Source: Centropus unirufus
Taxonomy: Eukaryota; Chordata; Aves; Cuculiformes; Centropidae
Direction of reading: 5' to 3'
NCBI GenBank assembly: GCA_013397695.1
Contig: VYZI01000240.1
Location: 746,180 to 810,179 of the forward strand
DNA: 64,000 nucleotides
In this document: positions 48,170 to 61,345 of the stretch, one piece after another
Layout: each line of letters opens with the position of its first letter
Numbering within the stretch: position 1 is the first letter of the stretch
The notes under the pieces: model-generated
The model's input: only the letters and a program-made list of their open reading frames with translations
The model's database searches: none
What the model was told of the DNA's origin: nothing
Position numbers and translations under genes: made by a program

Positions 48170-51100
48170 ATAGTTTCTCTGAATATGAGACTGTGTTAGT
48201 CATACATACTTTTGGATGTTTGAAAAAGGTTAAGTTCTTGTGAAAATAATCTGAGCAAAATCTCCAGCTAGACTGCTGGCAAAACATCCCAAAAGGGACT
48301 GTACACTTCAACAGGTGAAAAAAAATAATTTATAAGACACTCAGAGAGGGAAAGGCTGGGTGCAGGAGCGGAACGTGTTTCCCCTGTGAAAATATGCCTT
48401 TTGAAATTATTGCTGCCAACAGAACAAATTGTCTAACAAGAACTGTGTGCATAGGTAAGCATGGAGAAAAAAAATTCTGCTCTTTATGTAGTTTCATAAT
48501 TGCGTTTATGTTGGTAGACTTATTACTAGCCTCTGCCTTCAGCCATGTGGTGGTGATGAGGAAAATCTGCCCTCATCCAGATGTTCTGCCTTCACCCTGC
48601 CTGTCCCTTCCAAGAAGAGCTGCTTGTTATTAGATCTGCCTGCAGTGCCTCATTGCTGTCCATACCGGGTCACTGAGGGCTTCCCTAGCCGGCAGAGAAT
48701 GACACGGTGCTGCCGTTCTCTATTAAACCAATTAAGGAAGATGGTAAAGGAACAAAGTGCTTAAAATGTTCGTTGGTTTTTTAGAAGCACATGTGTCTTC
48801 TTAGTTACATTTGTTACTGGATCAAATTAGTGAGGTTTTAATAACAGTTAGCGAGTGATATATAAATTAATTTAGGAAATGATTCATTTTCTCTAACTTC
48901 TTAATTTGCTTCTAATAAAATAAAGTCTGGTATGAGCTTTTCAGTTAGGCATGGTGTCCTTATTTCACTTGGTACAATATTGGAGCTTGACACCAAGATA
49001 AGATGAGTATATTCAAACAAAAAAAGCACTGTGATTAATTCCAAAGAATTGTGTGACTTCTGAAGTCGGGTTTTTCTTTTTCAAAAATTTGTGTTTGATC
49101 AGTTTTAGCCAAAGATTTATTAGCAAATTTAGCATACTTGCAATTCTTCCATAACAACCTAAAATATGCTTAAGTACCACTTGATTAACATTAGGCATTT
49201 TCACTACCTGGCCATGTATGCAACATCAGCTACATATGAACAACAACAACAAAAAAGTCATAATAAACAGACATTATTCCAGCAATACTTGACTAGACCT
49301 GTCCAAATTATTCAAAACTCTTACATTGGTATCATTAAACATATTTGTTATAATTATGCATTTTATCAGTATTTAAGGGAGCAACATGCAAGAGGGTCAA
49401 GCTGGCACTCTATTAATATTTTTTAAAACACAGAACTTCATGATTGAGTTTGCAGTTTAAAAAATTACTTGAGGCAGTCTGCTCTGGAGGTTTAGGAGTT
49501 CAACTGATAACTGCAGGTGTCTGTACAGTTTTGTTTTAAAGAATATAAACTTCTTTTGTTTCAACAAATCAAATTAAGAAGAAAAATAAAGGTGCATTGT
49601 TAGCTACAGTATTAGCATACAAATGTCAGCAATATATTCTGAAGTTGTTCTGATCACCTGGAACATTTGTGTTTGTAGAAGAATCTCCCCCTTTCACATC
49701 CTCTGAGCTCCTTAATCAGTCTTTAATCAAAATACGAAATCTCAGCCATAAGTCTTGGCTCTAGAAATCTACAGTGCTTCCCCGATAGCACTTGAGGTAA
49801 CATCAATCATCTTTCCAGCCTTGAAAGACCATTCATAGTTAATAAACCTCTGATGATTGATTACCGAGATGTTAAATTGACTTTCAGTGCTCAGTGGGTG
49901 CTTCAAGTCTGAGTAGCAAGACAATAGCCATGTGCTGACACTTCTCCTCGGGACCTGTGGTTTTGCTTGTGGACAGATGCACAAAACCCTGCATCTTGAG
50001 ACCTGCATCTTGATAGCGCAGAGCTATGCAGAGGCCACTTTATGTGCAAGCACAAACATGGAAAATGGGGACATCTTTCCAGCCTAAGAAACTTTAAGCC
50101 TGTATCTCCCACTGTCTAGTAGAGCAGCCAAACCACGGTGCATAGGATATGACTGGAGGGCTCGTGTAGGTTTTGGATCCTCACAAGAACAGCAATGAAA
50201 CAGGTTTTTGTGTAGGGGAGGAAGGAGAGGCAGGGGAGAGGGGAATATCCAATCACCATGGCACCATGGACCAAAAAGAACTCTCATACCTGCAGGAACT
50301 TCAGGTCTACGTAAAACTAAAGAAGCAAGCGCTTAGCACCACTTTGATACTAAGAAAAGGGTTGCCCTGAACCTCCCCCCGCCTCATATTCAGAGCACTA
50401 AGTGCTCCAACTCACTGTCCCAGTTCAGAGCCTGAACTCTAGAATAAGGATACAACATTTTAGCAGCAGTTCGCAAGCAGAGACAAAGCTCTTTAATGAG
50501 GACTGCAGTGTCATTTGAAATAGGAAACTGTTCACGTTATCCTCTTCACTTTCATGGCTGCCAGACTTTTCATTACCATCCTCTCAGCAGCTCACAGCTC
50601 ACAGCCTTAATATACCTTCAGGAAAGCAGGTATCTTTAATATATGGACTAATATTACAGTGACCATTTGAGCTTTCTGGGGTAATTCTTGTTCATGTCGT
50701 GAAGAAGGTGGAAAAAGCACAAATTCCTGGAAGCTCAGTAATCTCCAATATTCCTTAAAGCAATTTCATGCCATAGAGGTGGAGAAAAGTTGCGCTTTGC
50801 AAACTGAAAAAGGCTGACTTGAAAATCATTTTTCAGTTCATGGAGAAATTTGAAGCCTCCCGAGTACAAACATACAACTGTTCATTTGCATAGCCGTGCT
50901 AGAAGCTGTGTGTTCCATGCTTTAGTTACAGGTAGAGATTTAAAAACGCTGTTCTCCAGTTACTCAGAGCAGTGTAAATCAAGAGCAGTTTCACTGCACT
51001 TGGAAAGAAAGAACCTGCAGCATAAATCCAGGAAAATGCTAGCAATATAATGGTGGTATATCAAGGTAGATAAATACAGTAATAATGCTGTAAAGAAATT

Positions 51101-54100
51101 ATTTCCTGAGCTATTAGAACTGGCTATATCTGCACCTAGCTATTAACAAATTCTCTCTACTGTTTCAGGAAAGCGTTTTCTTAATATTTGGTTATGTTAC
51201 ATTGTACTAACAAGAGTCTGCAACATCTCCACAGGGAGCACTGAACAAGAGGGGCTTTTTTTTCTGTAAAGGGAAATGCGAAAAATGAAATAAGGTTTTA
51301 TACTTGTTAATAAACCTATTACACTGCTCTGAAGCATCAGGATGAAATTATATTTTTGCTGAAATAGAAGTGAATTGCTCTTTGTAATTCGGATTGTCAG
51401 GTCTTTCCATAGTACATAAAGCAAGAAACAATGAAAACTGAGATGGAAATGCTGAGGCAGTACCTTCGGTCCACTTTTGCCAAGAGAGGTGAGATGCATT
51501 TGCACAGACCTCCAGAGCTTTCCAGCTTTGTCCAGGCTCATCTCAGCCTGCCTGGGCCTCTGTTTTAAAGTGTTTAGCTGTAGCTGCAATTATCTACTGA
51601 CAAAGAGCGAGGTGTACAGCACATACCGAAATTATGCCTTTCACATCCTGGAATGAGAAGGAAGAACCCACCATGGAGAGACTTCTCTCTGCACAGGACT
51701 CCCATGCTGCTGGCCCCCTGCAGCCACCCCTGCTACTGGAGCCAGGCACCACAAGGTGAAGAGGTGCAGTGAGAAAATGACACCAAGAAAGGCAGAAGTG
51801 ACCACAGAAAGTCCACATGCATAACAAAGTATATTCCCCTGTCTGCATCTACTACACTTATCCATGTTCATATAATTAAAGTTTATAATGGAGTCACAAT
51901 CTATATGTTTATAAACTTAACTGTATCAGTTATCCATGTGATCTATGCCTTTTCAACCAAGTAGCAGCATCTGGAAGTTATAATGTCATATGACATGTTT
52001 AAGGAGATCTGCATAGCAAGGACCAATGTACTCAGAAGGTGCTTTATTCGATTTTTTTTACTATCCAGAAGCCATAAAAATCTAATTTTTCAGGGGTTCT
52101 GTCCTGTAAAATCCAGACTATTTTTGTTCTAAATTAAATTGAACCCAGGGAAAGGAAGAAAATCTCCCAGTAAAGATTAGATAAATATGGAATAACATTA
52201 GAAATGTCCTGCTAAATGCTTTATGAACTCTAATTTCATGATACATCTGCTGCTTAACTAAACAAAACTGTATTACGGTGCAAAGAGATGACAACTCAAT
52301 CTGGTAATTTTCCTGGTGTCAGTCCTCGTAGATTACTTCATCCTTGTAGTAGTATGTAAGGGCCTTTAAAACAAAAGGGAATCAACAAAGATTGATGCCA
52401 TGTCAAATCCTTCGCCACCCACAGGGGAGAAAGGGAGGCTTAGGGAGGTAACAGTGGCAACTGGAGGGAAAGCAGAATGAGCCTGTGACTTTTTTTAAGG
52501 TGTTACCACCAAAAGCTCAGAAAAGTTGACTGAGAAAAGCTCCCATACCTTCCAGCCAAACAGTTTTCTCCCAAAAGCAAGACAAAACCCAGGGGAGAGT
52601 GGGAAAGGACAACAGGTGATCTTTTTGCTTTGGCATGAAGAACAGAGAAGGATTTTCAAGGAGCATAAAGACAGAGGACAATCCAAGGCATCCTTTGCAG
52701 GCCAGGAAATGGGATGCAGGGCCAACCCTGGAGGAGGCTGTTATGTTTGCATGACCCACAAATTGAAGTAATCTCGTATTTTTTTTGGCACTCACTTGGC
52801 ACACTTACATGCAGTTTCTTCCATAATATAGAAATGAAATAACAACCATTTTATTCTGTTAGGTGTATAACTGCATCTAATAACTTGATAATCCACTATG
52901 AGGTCATCCTGGAAGAGCTTCCTAATTTCTAGCAAGACAACTTCACATTCAAAGCTGAGTTTGATTGTGCAGCAGGGACTCAGAGATGTGCATTGAAGTC
53001 ATTAAAAATACCAAGGCTTTCTTCTCACTGTATTTGAACCCACTGATTTTGGCTAAGTCACAGGAATAAATTCTGTAGGATGAACGAGAAGGGACATCTT
53101 CCATCGTCAAAATCAGGAAGCAACATAACATAATTCCAATCATCAGCTCAACAAGCTTCATATGAGTCAGAACAGAGTCAGATGCTTGGGAGGCCTGGCT
53201 ACACCTGCTGCTCCTGGAAGGCTGTTCTGGTGCCTCCCTTCTCAGAACCACGGGGCAGATCCATCCAGATGGCTGCAACCTTGTGTTTGCTCTGCCCACA
53301 CATCAAGCCAGCTGTACGCAAACTGCAATGCAGAAGCCGTGTAACTCTATTAGCACTGGCTGTGCCTGTAGGGTACGCAAGCCCTGAGCTGTGGTGTCAT
53401 AGTCAGCTTCCATCTCTCAGAGGAACAAAACAATAGAGCAACATGCAAGGTGTGTTGGGTTGAAAAGAAGCTCCTGCATCCTGCTTCCTACAGGCAAGCT
53501 CATTATTCGCTAAGACTAAATGTGCCACGGTTAATAATTTTTTCATAAATACAGTTATCATGAACACTTCAAAGTGATTCAGAGTGCGTTTGTGTATCAA
53601 GGTTCTTTCTGAGTAAATACTGAGTATTTTGTAGATGTATATTTACCAGGAAATTATACTTGTCCTTAGTCAGTTCTGATGCATAAGTAGATTTCTGCCT
53701 ATGCATACAGTCAAGGATTGTGTTTCTACACTTAAACAAAAGAGCACCTTGTCCAAATCACTAGAAATTAATAAACGTGACAGAACAAAAAAATGATCTG
53801 AGTTATTGATTTCTTAGTAACAGATTTCCTAAAGTTGTTTAAGCTTGCACTTTAATATATACAAATAATACTGTGGAATTACTATAAAAATCTTAGAATA
53901 AAGATAAATAAATACGTCTTCCATGTATAATAGTAAATTTAAAAGACTAGAATGAATTTAAAGATATAAAGGTACTGTACTGCAAAACCTTTAGCATTTC
54001 AAAATTAATTACATAGCAAATATTTTAACTTTTCAAATAATTACCTAAAGTGCTTTTATGGTTTTACAAATGAAACAAAAACTGTAATACAAAAAGCCCC

Positions 54101-54310
54101 ACACCGAGAAACCAGGAGAAATTAATTTCTTCCTCAATTAACACCTATAATTAAGAAGGAAATAAGTCTACTTCTGCTACAGGTATTTCCACTGCCAGAG
54201 GGAAGCTCAAGGAGGTAGTTTTAAAGGTTAGTGGCAGTCAATTTTTTGAAACACCTTGTGTTTTCACTTTAATTTGTCCACTTTTGGTTTCTGGTCACTG
54301 GGGCAGTGAC
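48170..54310. other. No gene recognised
   Basis: AT-rich sequence between two CR1 copies. Several frames of 60-130 codons exist but none shows a domain, signal peptide or splice-supported exon. Confidence 0.55.
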
Positions 54311-54311
54311 C

Positions 54312-54446
54312 AAGGCCAGGCCAGGTTGGATGAGGCTTTGAGAAACGTGATCCGGTGGAAGCTGTCCCTGTCCACAGCAGGAGGTTTGGAACTGGATGAT
54401 ATTTAATGTCCCTTCCAACCCAAACCATTCTACGATTCTGTGGCTC
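54312..54446 (+). mobile_element. CR1 LINE 3' tail
   Basis: CAAGGCCAGGCCAGGTTGGA, GATCCGGTGGAAGCTGTCCC, then CCAACCCAAACCATTCTACG and ATTCTGTGG: the untranslated CR1 3' end, 5'-truncated. Confidence 0.93.
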
Positions 54447-54951
54447 GATGTGTGACACACAGGCAGCTCACACCTGCCAGTCACCAGTCCGACGGGTGCA
54501 GATTATCTGTACCATGGATACAGAGGGACCACACCTGGCTCTGCAAGAATCCAGATTAAGCCATACCGCTGGCTCAGACCACTGCTCAAGGGCTCATCTC
54601 ATTTTGCCATGTCTCTGCAGAATCCTGCTCTGCTGTTATTTCAGACAACAGCAGGCAGACTTGGTTTTCCTATACTTTAACCCCTTCTGCAGCTCTTCTT
54701 TCAGTCTTTCAAAATTTTGAGTGTTATTCTTGAATTCAGGTCTTACTTGATATTCTTCCTTTTTTATACCTCCACAGATTAGTATTAGCTCCTCTGGCTA
54801 CTTGACCAACAGGTCACTCTGGGATTCTATGGTCAGTTCACCATTCATCATGAAGCTGCAGCGCTTCCAGATTTGCTGCCTCCCGGGATGCTGTGCAACA
54901 ACTGCTGAAAATGACCTATCTGCCCTCCATATCTCTCTACTCTAACAAATA

Positions 54952-54971
54952 TACAAATATATATATATATA
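54952..54971. repeat. (AT)n microsatellite
   Basis: Alternating AT run of about 20 bases. Confidence 0.9.
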
Positions 54972-55079
54972 TTCAAATCACTAAATAATTCAGTTGCTCC
55001 TTGCTTTTGTCCAACATCTTCAGACTTGTTTGGTACCTTAACATTTGCTCAGTACAGCAGGCACACCTGTCCCCAAGAA

Positions 55080-55275
55080 GGAGTTGTCCTGAGGCATGGT
55101 GCAGGAGATAAGCGTCTTGAGTCATGAGCCCCACCCTGATGCTGCCTCAGAGCCCCCTCCAAGCAGTAAGTGCCATCCTAAAAAAAGGATGGACACCTAA
55201 TTCTCAAAATAAATTGTTGCTGGTTGTGATTCCATCTGCGGTAGTGGTTTTGTTCCGTGTCACTCAGTGACACAA
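55080..55275 (+). other. Possible LTR end or 3' processing segment
   Basis: GC-richer patch with AATAAA (55208-55213), a CATCCT/GGATGG inverted repeat just before it and a GTGTCACT-C-AGTGACAC palindrome (55257-55273) after it. Suggestive of an LTR right half but without other support. Confidence 0.2.
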
Positions 55276-56783
55276 GTTGTGCAAAAACCTTTAAATTGAT
55301 GATGCAGGGTCGTATTAATTTTAACATTCGTTCTAATTATTCCATGAATGAAAAACATTTCTGTATCATCGCAGAAATTATGATCTCCACAGGCTGAACT
55401 CTGCTTCCAAAAGAATAGGAATATATAATAAGCAAATTAGAGTTTTCCAGATTAAAATTAAGTATTCAACCAATTTCACCTAAAATGATGCAGTACCATT
55501 TGTCAGGCCAGATAAGTGAAACTCCTTCAGGTTTTGCCAGATTTGTTCATTTTGCATTTTCCCTTTTCAGAAATGTTCCTGACTTTTTCTGATTTTTTTA
55601 AAAATCACTGGATTGTGGATTTGGTATCTTGAAAAACACACTTGAATGGTTCCTAATTGTTATTTTCGTTGTACCATTGAATTCCTGTCCCCACTTGAAT
55701 TTGCTTACATTTGGGGTTTGAACTTTTGTGAACTGTTCCTTGCAAACCACCAAGGATGACCATTCTTCCGTATGTTCATTGCGCAGATCACATGAATAAA
55801 ATACACATACGTAGTAGATAACAACTAATGATGTATCTAGAGTTTTCTTTAAAACCTCAGTCTAAGAATGCTTAAGATATTTTGCTACAGAAAAGCAAAC
55901 TGAAGCTGTAGGCTCCACCAGTGAATCAGTTGTTTATTGGGGTTGAAGTTAAACAGCAGCATTTCTTAGCTAGGAAATACTCTGAAAACAGTAAAAGCAA
56001 TGCTGATGCCTAGTGGTGGAGAATGAAATAGTCACAGGATGATGAAGAGGATGCCTTGTAACTAAGAAAGTAAAGGGAATGTAACAGCATTAAAAGAAAA
56101 ATGATATGGCTAGGAGTGGATAATTATGTTTCTGGGGTGACTGAATAAAGCAGGACAGCATCCCAGAGAAAAAAACTTAAATTAAACTGAAGCTTTGAGG
56201 TCAAATTATCTAAACCTTACAGATCTACTTCAAAAAATAATTCGGCTTTGTGATATTTCCTCCTTCATTCTTTATTTCGCAGTATCTTTAAAATAAGAAA
56301 CCTCACAAAAATTAAGAGTGGGTTGGAGGAAGTACAAATATAGTGATACATCTTGGGTTATAAGTGAAAAAAATGCTTAATTTATGACAGCTTTTTCTCA
56401 CAATTTTTTATTCAGTGAAATTTAAATTTGGACAAGAGAAAATTAACCCTTGTGAGGCTATATCACTTAAATTTAGGTATACTAGCTGACAGATAAACTT
56501 TTCAGCTTTTCTTTAGGGAAGGTAGGAAGGACAGGATTGGCAAATTAATTATGACAAGGGTTCTTACTGTCAAAATCTTTATTTTGTGTGTGTTTAAAAA
56601 GATGTAAAATCTCAATTGGCAGAAAAATGCTGGTGAAAGTAGTCATGGATACAAATAAAGCTCGAGTGTGTAGAGAAGAGAGCTGAGAAAAGAGCAAAGC
56701 ATTACAATAAGATGAACATCTCGTTCCTCAGGAGAAGAACTAGTGACAAGCAGACATCTTGAAAAATCAGTGACAAAAAGACA

Positions 56784-56800
56784 TGCAAATATGCAAATAT
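56784..56800. promoter_or_regulatory. Tandem octamer motifs ATGCAAAT x2
   Basis: Two adjoining ATGCAAAT octamers, the POU-factor consensus. The site is intergenic as far as I can see. Confidence 0.35.
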
Positions 56801-58772
56801 ATATGCTTTTCAGCAAGATAAACTACTTGGGAATCAAAAAGAGAATTAAGGAATCCATCATTCCATTGGAAAAATAGGAAATTTTTCAAAATTTATTTTG
56901 AAATGTTCAAGTCTAAAACTGAGGTTTCCTCAGTTTCTCTGGAATGACAAAAATGGATACATCAACTTGTAAAGTCCTAGTTTTAACTGCCAGATCATAA
57001 ACCATTCAAGGTCTCACTATTTCTGTATGAGACCTTTACACACAAAGAACAAAATGGGGAACAATTCAATGACCTGATTTTATTGTGGTGTATAAAGCTA
57101 CCTAAGCCTGACTTTCCAAACTGAAGCTTGGTAAAATCATTAAAAGTCTCTTTGAAGCACTAGGACATGGGTAAGCGTGAGTTGAAATCTGAAAGAGATG
57201 CATGTATAGAAAATCTGCTCAGATTACATTCACATTACTTCATTCAGGAAAAAAAAATGCTATATTTTTAACCAGGGGCATTCCAAGGTTTTTTATAAAA
57301 CATTTATCGTGGTTCCTTGGAGACAGCACACACTGGGAAGGGGCATCCTGCCCACTCCAGCACAGCCACACGAGAAGCACGAGTGGCATCTGCCCTCCCA
57401 AGAGTGCAGGTAATGTGTTACTGGGTGAGTAAGAAGATATCTTGGTCTCACACAGGTCAGTAAGAGTGCCTCAACTAAAGTCCTTCAAAATTCACAACAC
57501 AGTCTGTCCGAGATAAGGAACCTTGATGAGCTAGGAAGTACAAGCAGAAGGTCAGACTGGACATGTGCTTTAATGCGTGTTGGAGGTTACCTGCATTTAA
57601 AACATTGGAGGCAGGTCGTAGTTACAGCTTTTGAGTAATCACTGAATGGTTACTTCCCAATAAAAGTCTGGGCAGTATTCTTTCCTTTTTATCAAGTTAT
57701 AAACTCACAGGCTTTTCCCCTTTATTCATGTCCTTGTGAGATCACTGTAGCACATGCCACTTGAGTCACCTTTCAAGAGCCAAGGCAGCTGCAAAATGCA
57801 ACATCGCAAGATTCATGTCAAGATCATACTTTACACCAGACTTCTTTCAGCAACAAGAGTGTTTTCTGATACAGATATAATTATCTATATTTACATACAA
57901 AATCATTGGGAGTTAACAAGTCCAAATTATCATACTGAAATTGCTAATGGCTAGATCATGTGGGAAATCTATATAAATATCCATGAGCCACAAATTTTGG
58001 AAAGTAGCTGTCTCTTACTGAAGCATAAGTACATGACGATAGTTGGTAGGTATGAGGTGTAATCACGAATATAAATTTTTGTGTGCTTATAGGAAGTGTC
58101 ACTGTCTTTAAAATATATTATTCAATAGAGTTGCCATTTTTGTTTACATCTACATTCAGCAGACACGACAATAGAGAAAAAACACAGAAGATTAAAATTA
58201 CTTTCTTATAAAATACCCTAGAAATTCTAAAAGTTGTTATTTCAGCTATCATTTTTGTTTCTGCTCCAAATAAATAATAATTTCCTTATCAGTAATGTTT
58301 TTAAGAGGACTTCATATAATCTGTGGTTTTAATTTTCTTCCCTGCCTGGACATGGCTCCATTAGCAATAATGCAGCACCATCTGGTGGACCTTTGCCTAC
58401 CTATGATTCTGGGTTGCTTTTTCTTTCTGAAATAATTTAGCTACCAGATGAAGGCAGAGCCAAAATTGCTCATGGGATGCTCATGGGGTCTGATCTGGGT
58501 CGATACCAGTTCCTAATGTGTTTCTTGGACAATTATTTAATTTCTTAGCCTCAATCTACATATCTAAGAGTCACTAAGTAGAAGCTAATTTTTGTTCAGT
58601 TTCATAGCATTATTTAAAAATAATTAAGTTGACTTGAAATTCCTTTTACAGTTTACAACATTCCAAAATTCTTCACATACATGAGGTAGATAAGAAATGA
58701 TCAGAGCTTCCCAGGTCGGACCGGCATATGCTCTGTAAGCGTAATTCCAGTCAGGAACCCTTTTGTTCAGCA

Positions 58773-58806
58773 ATTAAATTTTATGAAACATAAAATTTTA
58801 TGAAAC
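58773..58806. repeat. Short tandem duplication
   Basis: AAATTTTATGAAACAT followed by AAAATTTTATGAAACA: a 17-base period duplication in an otherwise featureless AT-rich stretch. Confidence 0.8.
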
Positions 58807-60944
58807 AGCCACTGGATTTCATATGCCACAGGACATGCTTTCTGCAATCTTGGCACCAGATGTCACCAGCTGCCTAACTATAAACTGCAATGCTGAAGAA
58901 ACGTGAACCCCACACGTTTAGACACAAAGACGGACACCCTACGAAATATTGGTTTGCTACTCACAAAGATATTCAGCATGCACCAGATCTCTTTACAGTC
59001 ACTTTCATCTTTTCACATTGCTAAGGAGAATAAAGCTGAAGTAGCCTAGATGGGAATAGGACAGGGGACTTTGTAACATGCCTGAAAGGCGGTCAGAAAT
59101 AGTAAACCTACAGCAAATATAATCTATATGCATTAATGAGAAGGAACCAAAAATGGCAGGATTTTTCCATTTGGGGTACTACGCAAATTGTCAGGGAAGA
59201 CTTTTGTCCCCAAACATGCATTTCTAGGGGCTTTATTGCTCACCAGAGTTTTACTGCACCATCAGATAAGTCAGAAGTTATTTGACCTCCCTCTTTTGCT
59301 GCTCATTTCTACATATATATCAACCATTGCTTCTGCTGGCAAAAACAATTATGAGGCCACACTGGTCTGGAGAGCTTTTTGCTCCCTGCTGCTTCTGGAT
59401 CCATTTCAACTTGGATTAAGTCCCCAGTTCAGCTTCCCTCACAGCCAACATGAACTCGTGCTGGCACAAGGGAGGTTGCAGAGACAGAACGAGCTATTGC
59501 CTACACGTGGACAATATACTGTAACGCACAAGACAACGTAAGAAATTTGGACAGGGTGACATGGATCAATAACAGAAGCAAACGAGCAGTTGATCTCTTT
59601 TTCTCTCTGTCATCACTTATACCAAAAATAAAACCCCAAACATATTCCAGGAATGAAAGGCTAAATGATCTACTTAACAAAATAGCTTTAATATAAAATG
59701 TGCATTTTTATTAAATTTGTGCATGAAACAAAAATATTAGACAAATATTTTGCCTCTAAAAAAAGATACATAGACAAGTTTGGTCAAAAATTGTTACCAA
59801 AAATGCCTTACATTTTCTGCTTTTCTTAAAAAAATGAAACAGTTTTAGAAAAAAAAATAGAAAACTTCTACATATAGGTTTCAGCCCATGACATATCTAA
59901 AAATAATGCTGGGAACAAATCCTTTTCCCTCAGCCAAGGCTGATTGAGTTGCTGTAAAACGTAAGACCACATCACAATGTGGGGCTCTAACTACAAGTAT
60001 ACATTAATAATGTCCTTAGATCTAAAAGCAAAACAAAATAGCAAATGTGGTAATGGAACATTAAGCATTATGGATAGACGTGATTTATTACCCCACAATT
60101 ACATTTCTATCTGAGATTGCCAAAGGAAGGCTCAGAGCATATTTTGGACTTCAAGAAGGTTGCAAGAGGTTGGTCATATCACAAAGAGAATGCTGGTTCA
60201 GCAAAAGAAAATTTGCCAGCAATTAGGTCTTGAACGATGTACTGAATGGTCTTCCACTTTCTGAGATCACACAACTCTTTCTGATTCATGGCACATGCTA
60301 CAGGATATAAATACATCCTTAGAAGCTGACAGCACAGTTCCCTAGGAGAAAGGAGGTGCTTGTGGACCAAAGAGGAGCAGGTGAAGGCCAGAACAAGCAA
60401 TTGGGCCATGGAAGTTGTTCAGGAAATACCTCCTCCCCAGGTTTGTTACCTTGGTACCTTGTTGTTTATCTGGCTTTAGAGATATTGCTATCAGACTCAC
60501 AGTACAAGGCCCTCACAACAGGGAAAACCTGGTTTGGGACCAGACCGTTGGCCACCTATGGCAGCTACAAGACAACCAAAGAAATCCAACGGAATATAGA
60601 ACCAAAAAAATTGAAGAAAGGGAAAAAAAAATGAAAGTATATAATGAAATAAAATAGCAAAAGAAAAGAATAATTATTAACGTCAGGGTAGCCATGTAAT
60701 TTTTTCAAATACATTGTTTTTTCTGTATAATTTACAGTCTATAGATTTCTTTTAGGTTAAAAGCTATGTGCCTTAGTACCAAATTTCTGTGGGCTTCTAT
60801 GGCTAATGGCACCATCTTTTGTGATGCACCCAGGGACAGGAAGAGTGGGAGGTCTCAAGTACTGTTCAGCATACAATGTTTGATTGTGGTTGAGATGTTA
60901 TGGTGAAAAATTGCCACACAAACGCAGGTAGAGGAACAGGGGGA

Positions 60945-61345
60945 ATGTGGTGGACTGTATTGAGATAAGTTGGGTGGATGGCCAGATCCAGAGAGTCATG
61001 GTAAATGGAGCTAAATCTAGCTGGAGGCTGATCAAAGTGGTGTTCCCCAGGGCTCAGTGCTGGGTCTGGTCCTGTTCAATCTCTTTATCAATGACCTGGA
61101 TGAAGGGATTGAACGTACCCTGGGTAACTCTGCAGATGACACTAAGCTGGGAGGAAGTGTTGATCTTGTGGAGGGTAAAGAGGCTCTTCAAATGGATCTG
61201 AATTGAATGGGCAGATGGGCTGAGGCCAGTGGGATGAAGTTCAACAAGGCCCAGTGCCGGGTCTTGCACATGGGACACAACAACCCTGTGCAGCGCTACA
61301 GGCTTGGGAAAGAGTGGCTGGAAAGCTGCCTGGAGGAGTAGGACT
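60945..61345 (+). mobile_element. CR1 LINE, internal reverse-transcriptase fragment
   Basis: Encodes MVNGAKSSWRLIKVV, then after a frameshift the LGLVLFNLFINDLDEGIERT segment and ADDTKLGGSV, then WAEASGMKFNKAQCRVLHMG and NPVQRYRLGKEWLESC. These are CR1 reverse-transcriptase motifs in order, with a frameshift and a TGA. Truncated at both ends, which is unusual since most copies keep the 3' end. Confidence 0.94.

Larger units (their letters stand above)
54450..60940. other. No gene recognised
   Basis: AT-rich sequence. Contains the possible LTR end at 55.1-55.3 kb, the tandem octamers and short duplications listed separately. A 92-base block ending CCTCCTCCCCAG|GTTTGT near 60.44 kb is exon-like in one frame but has no recognisable product. 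Confidence 0.5.
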
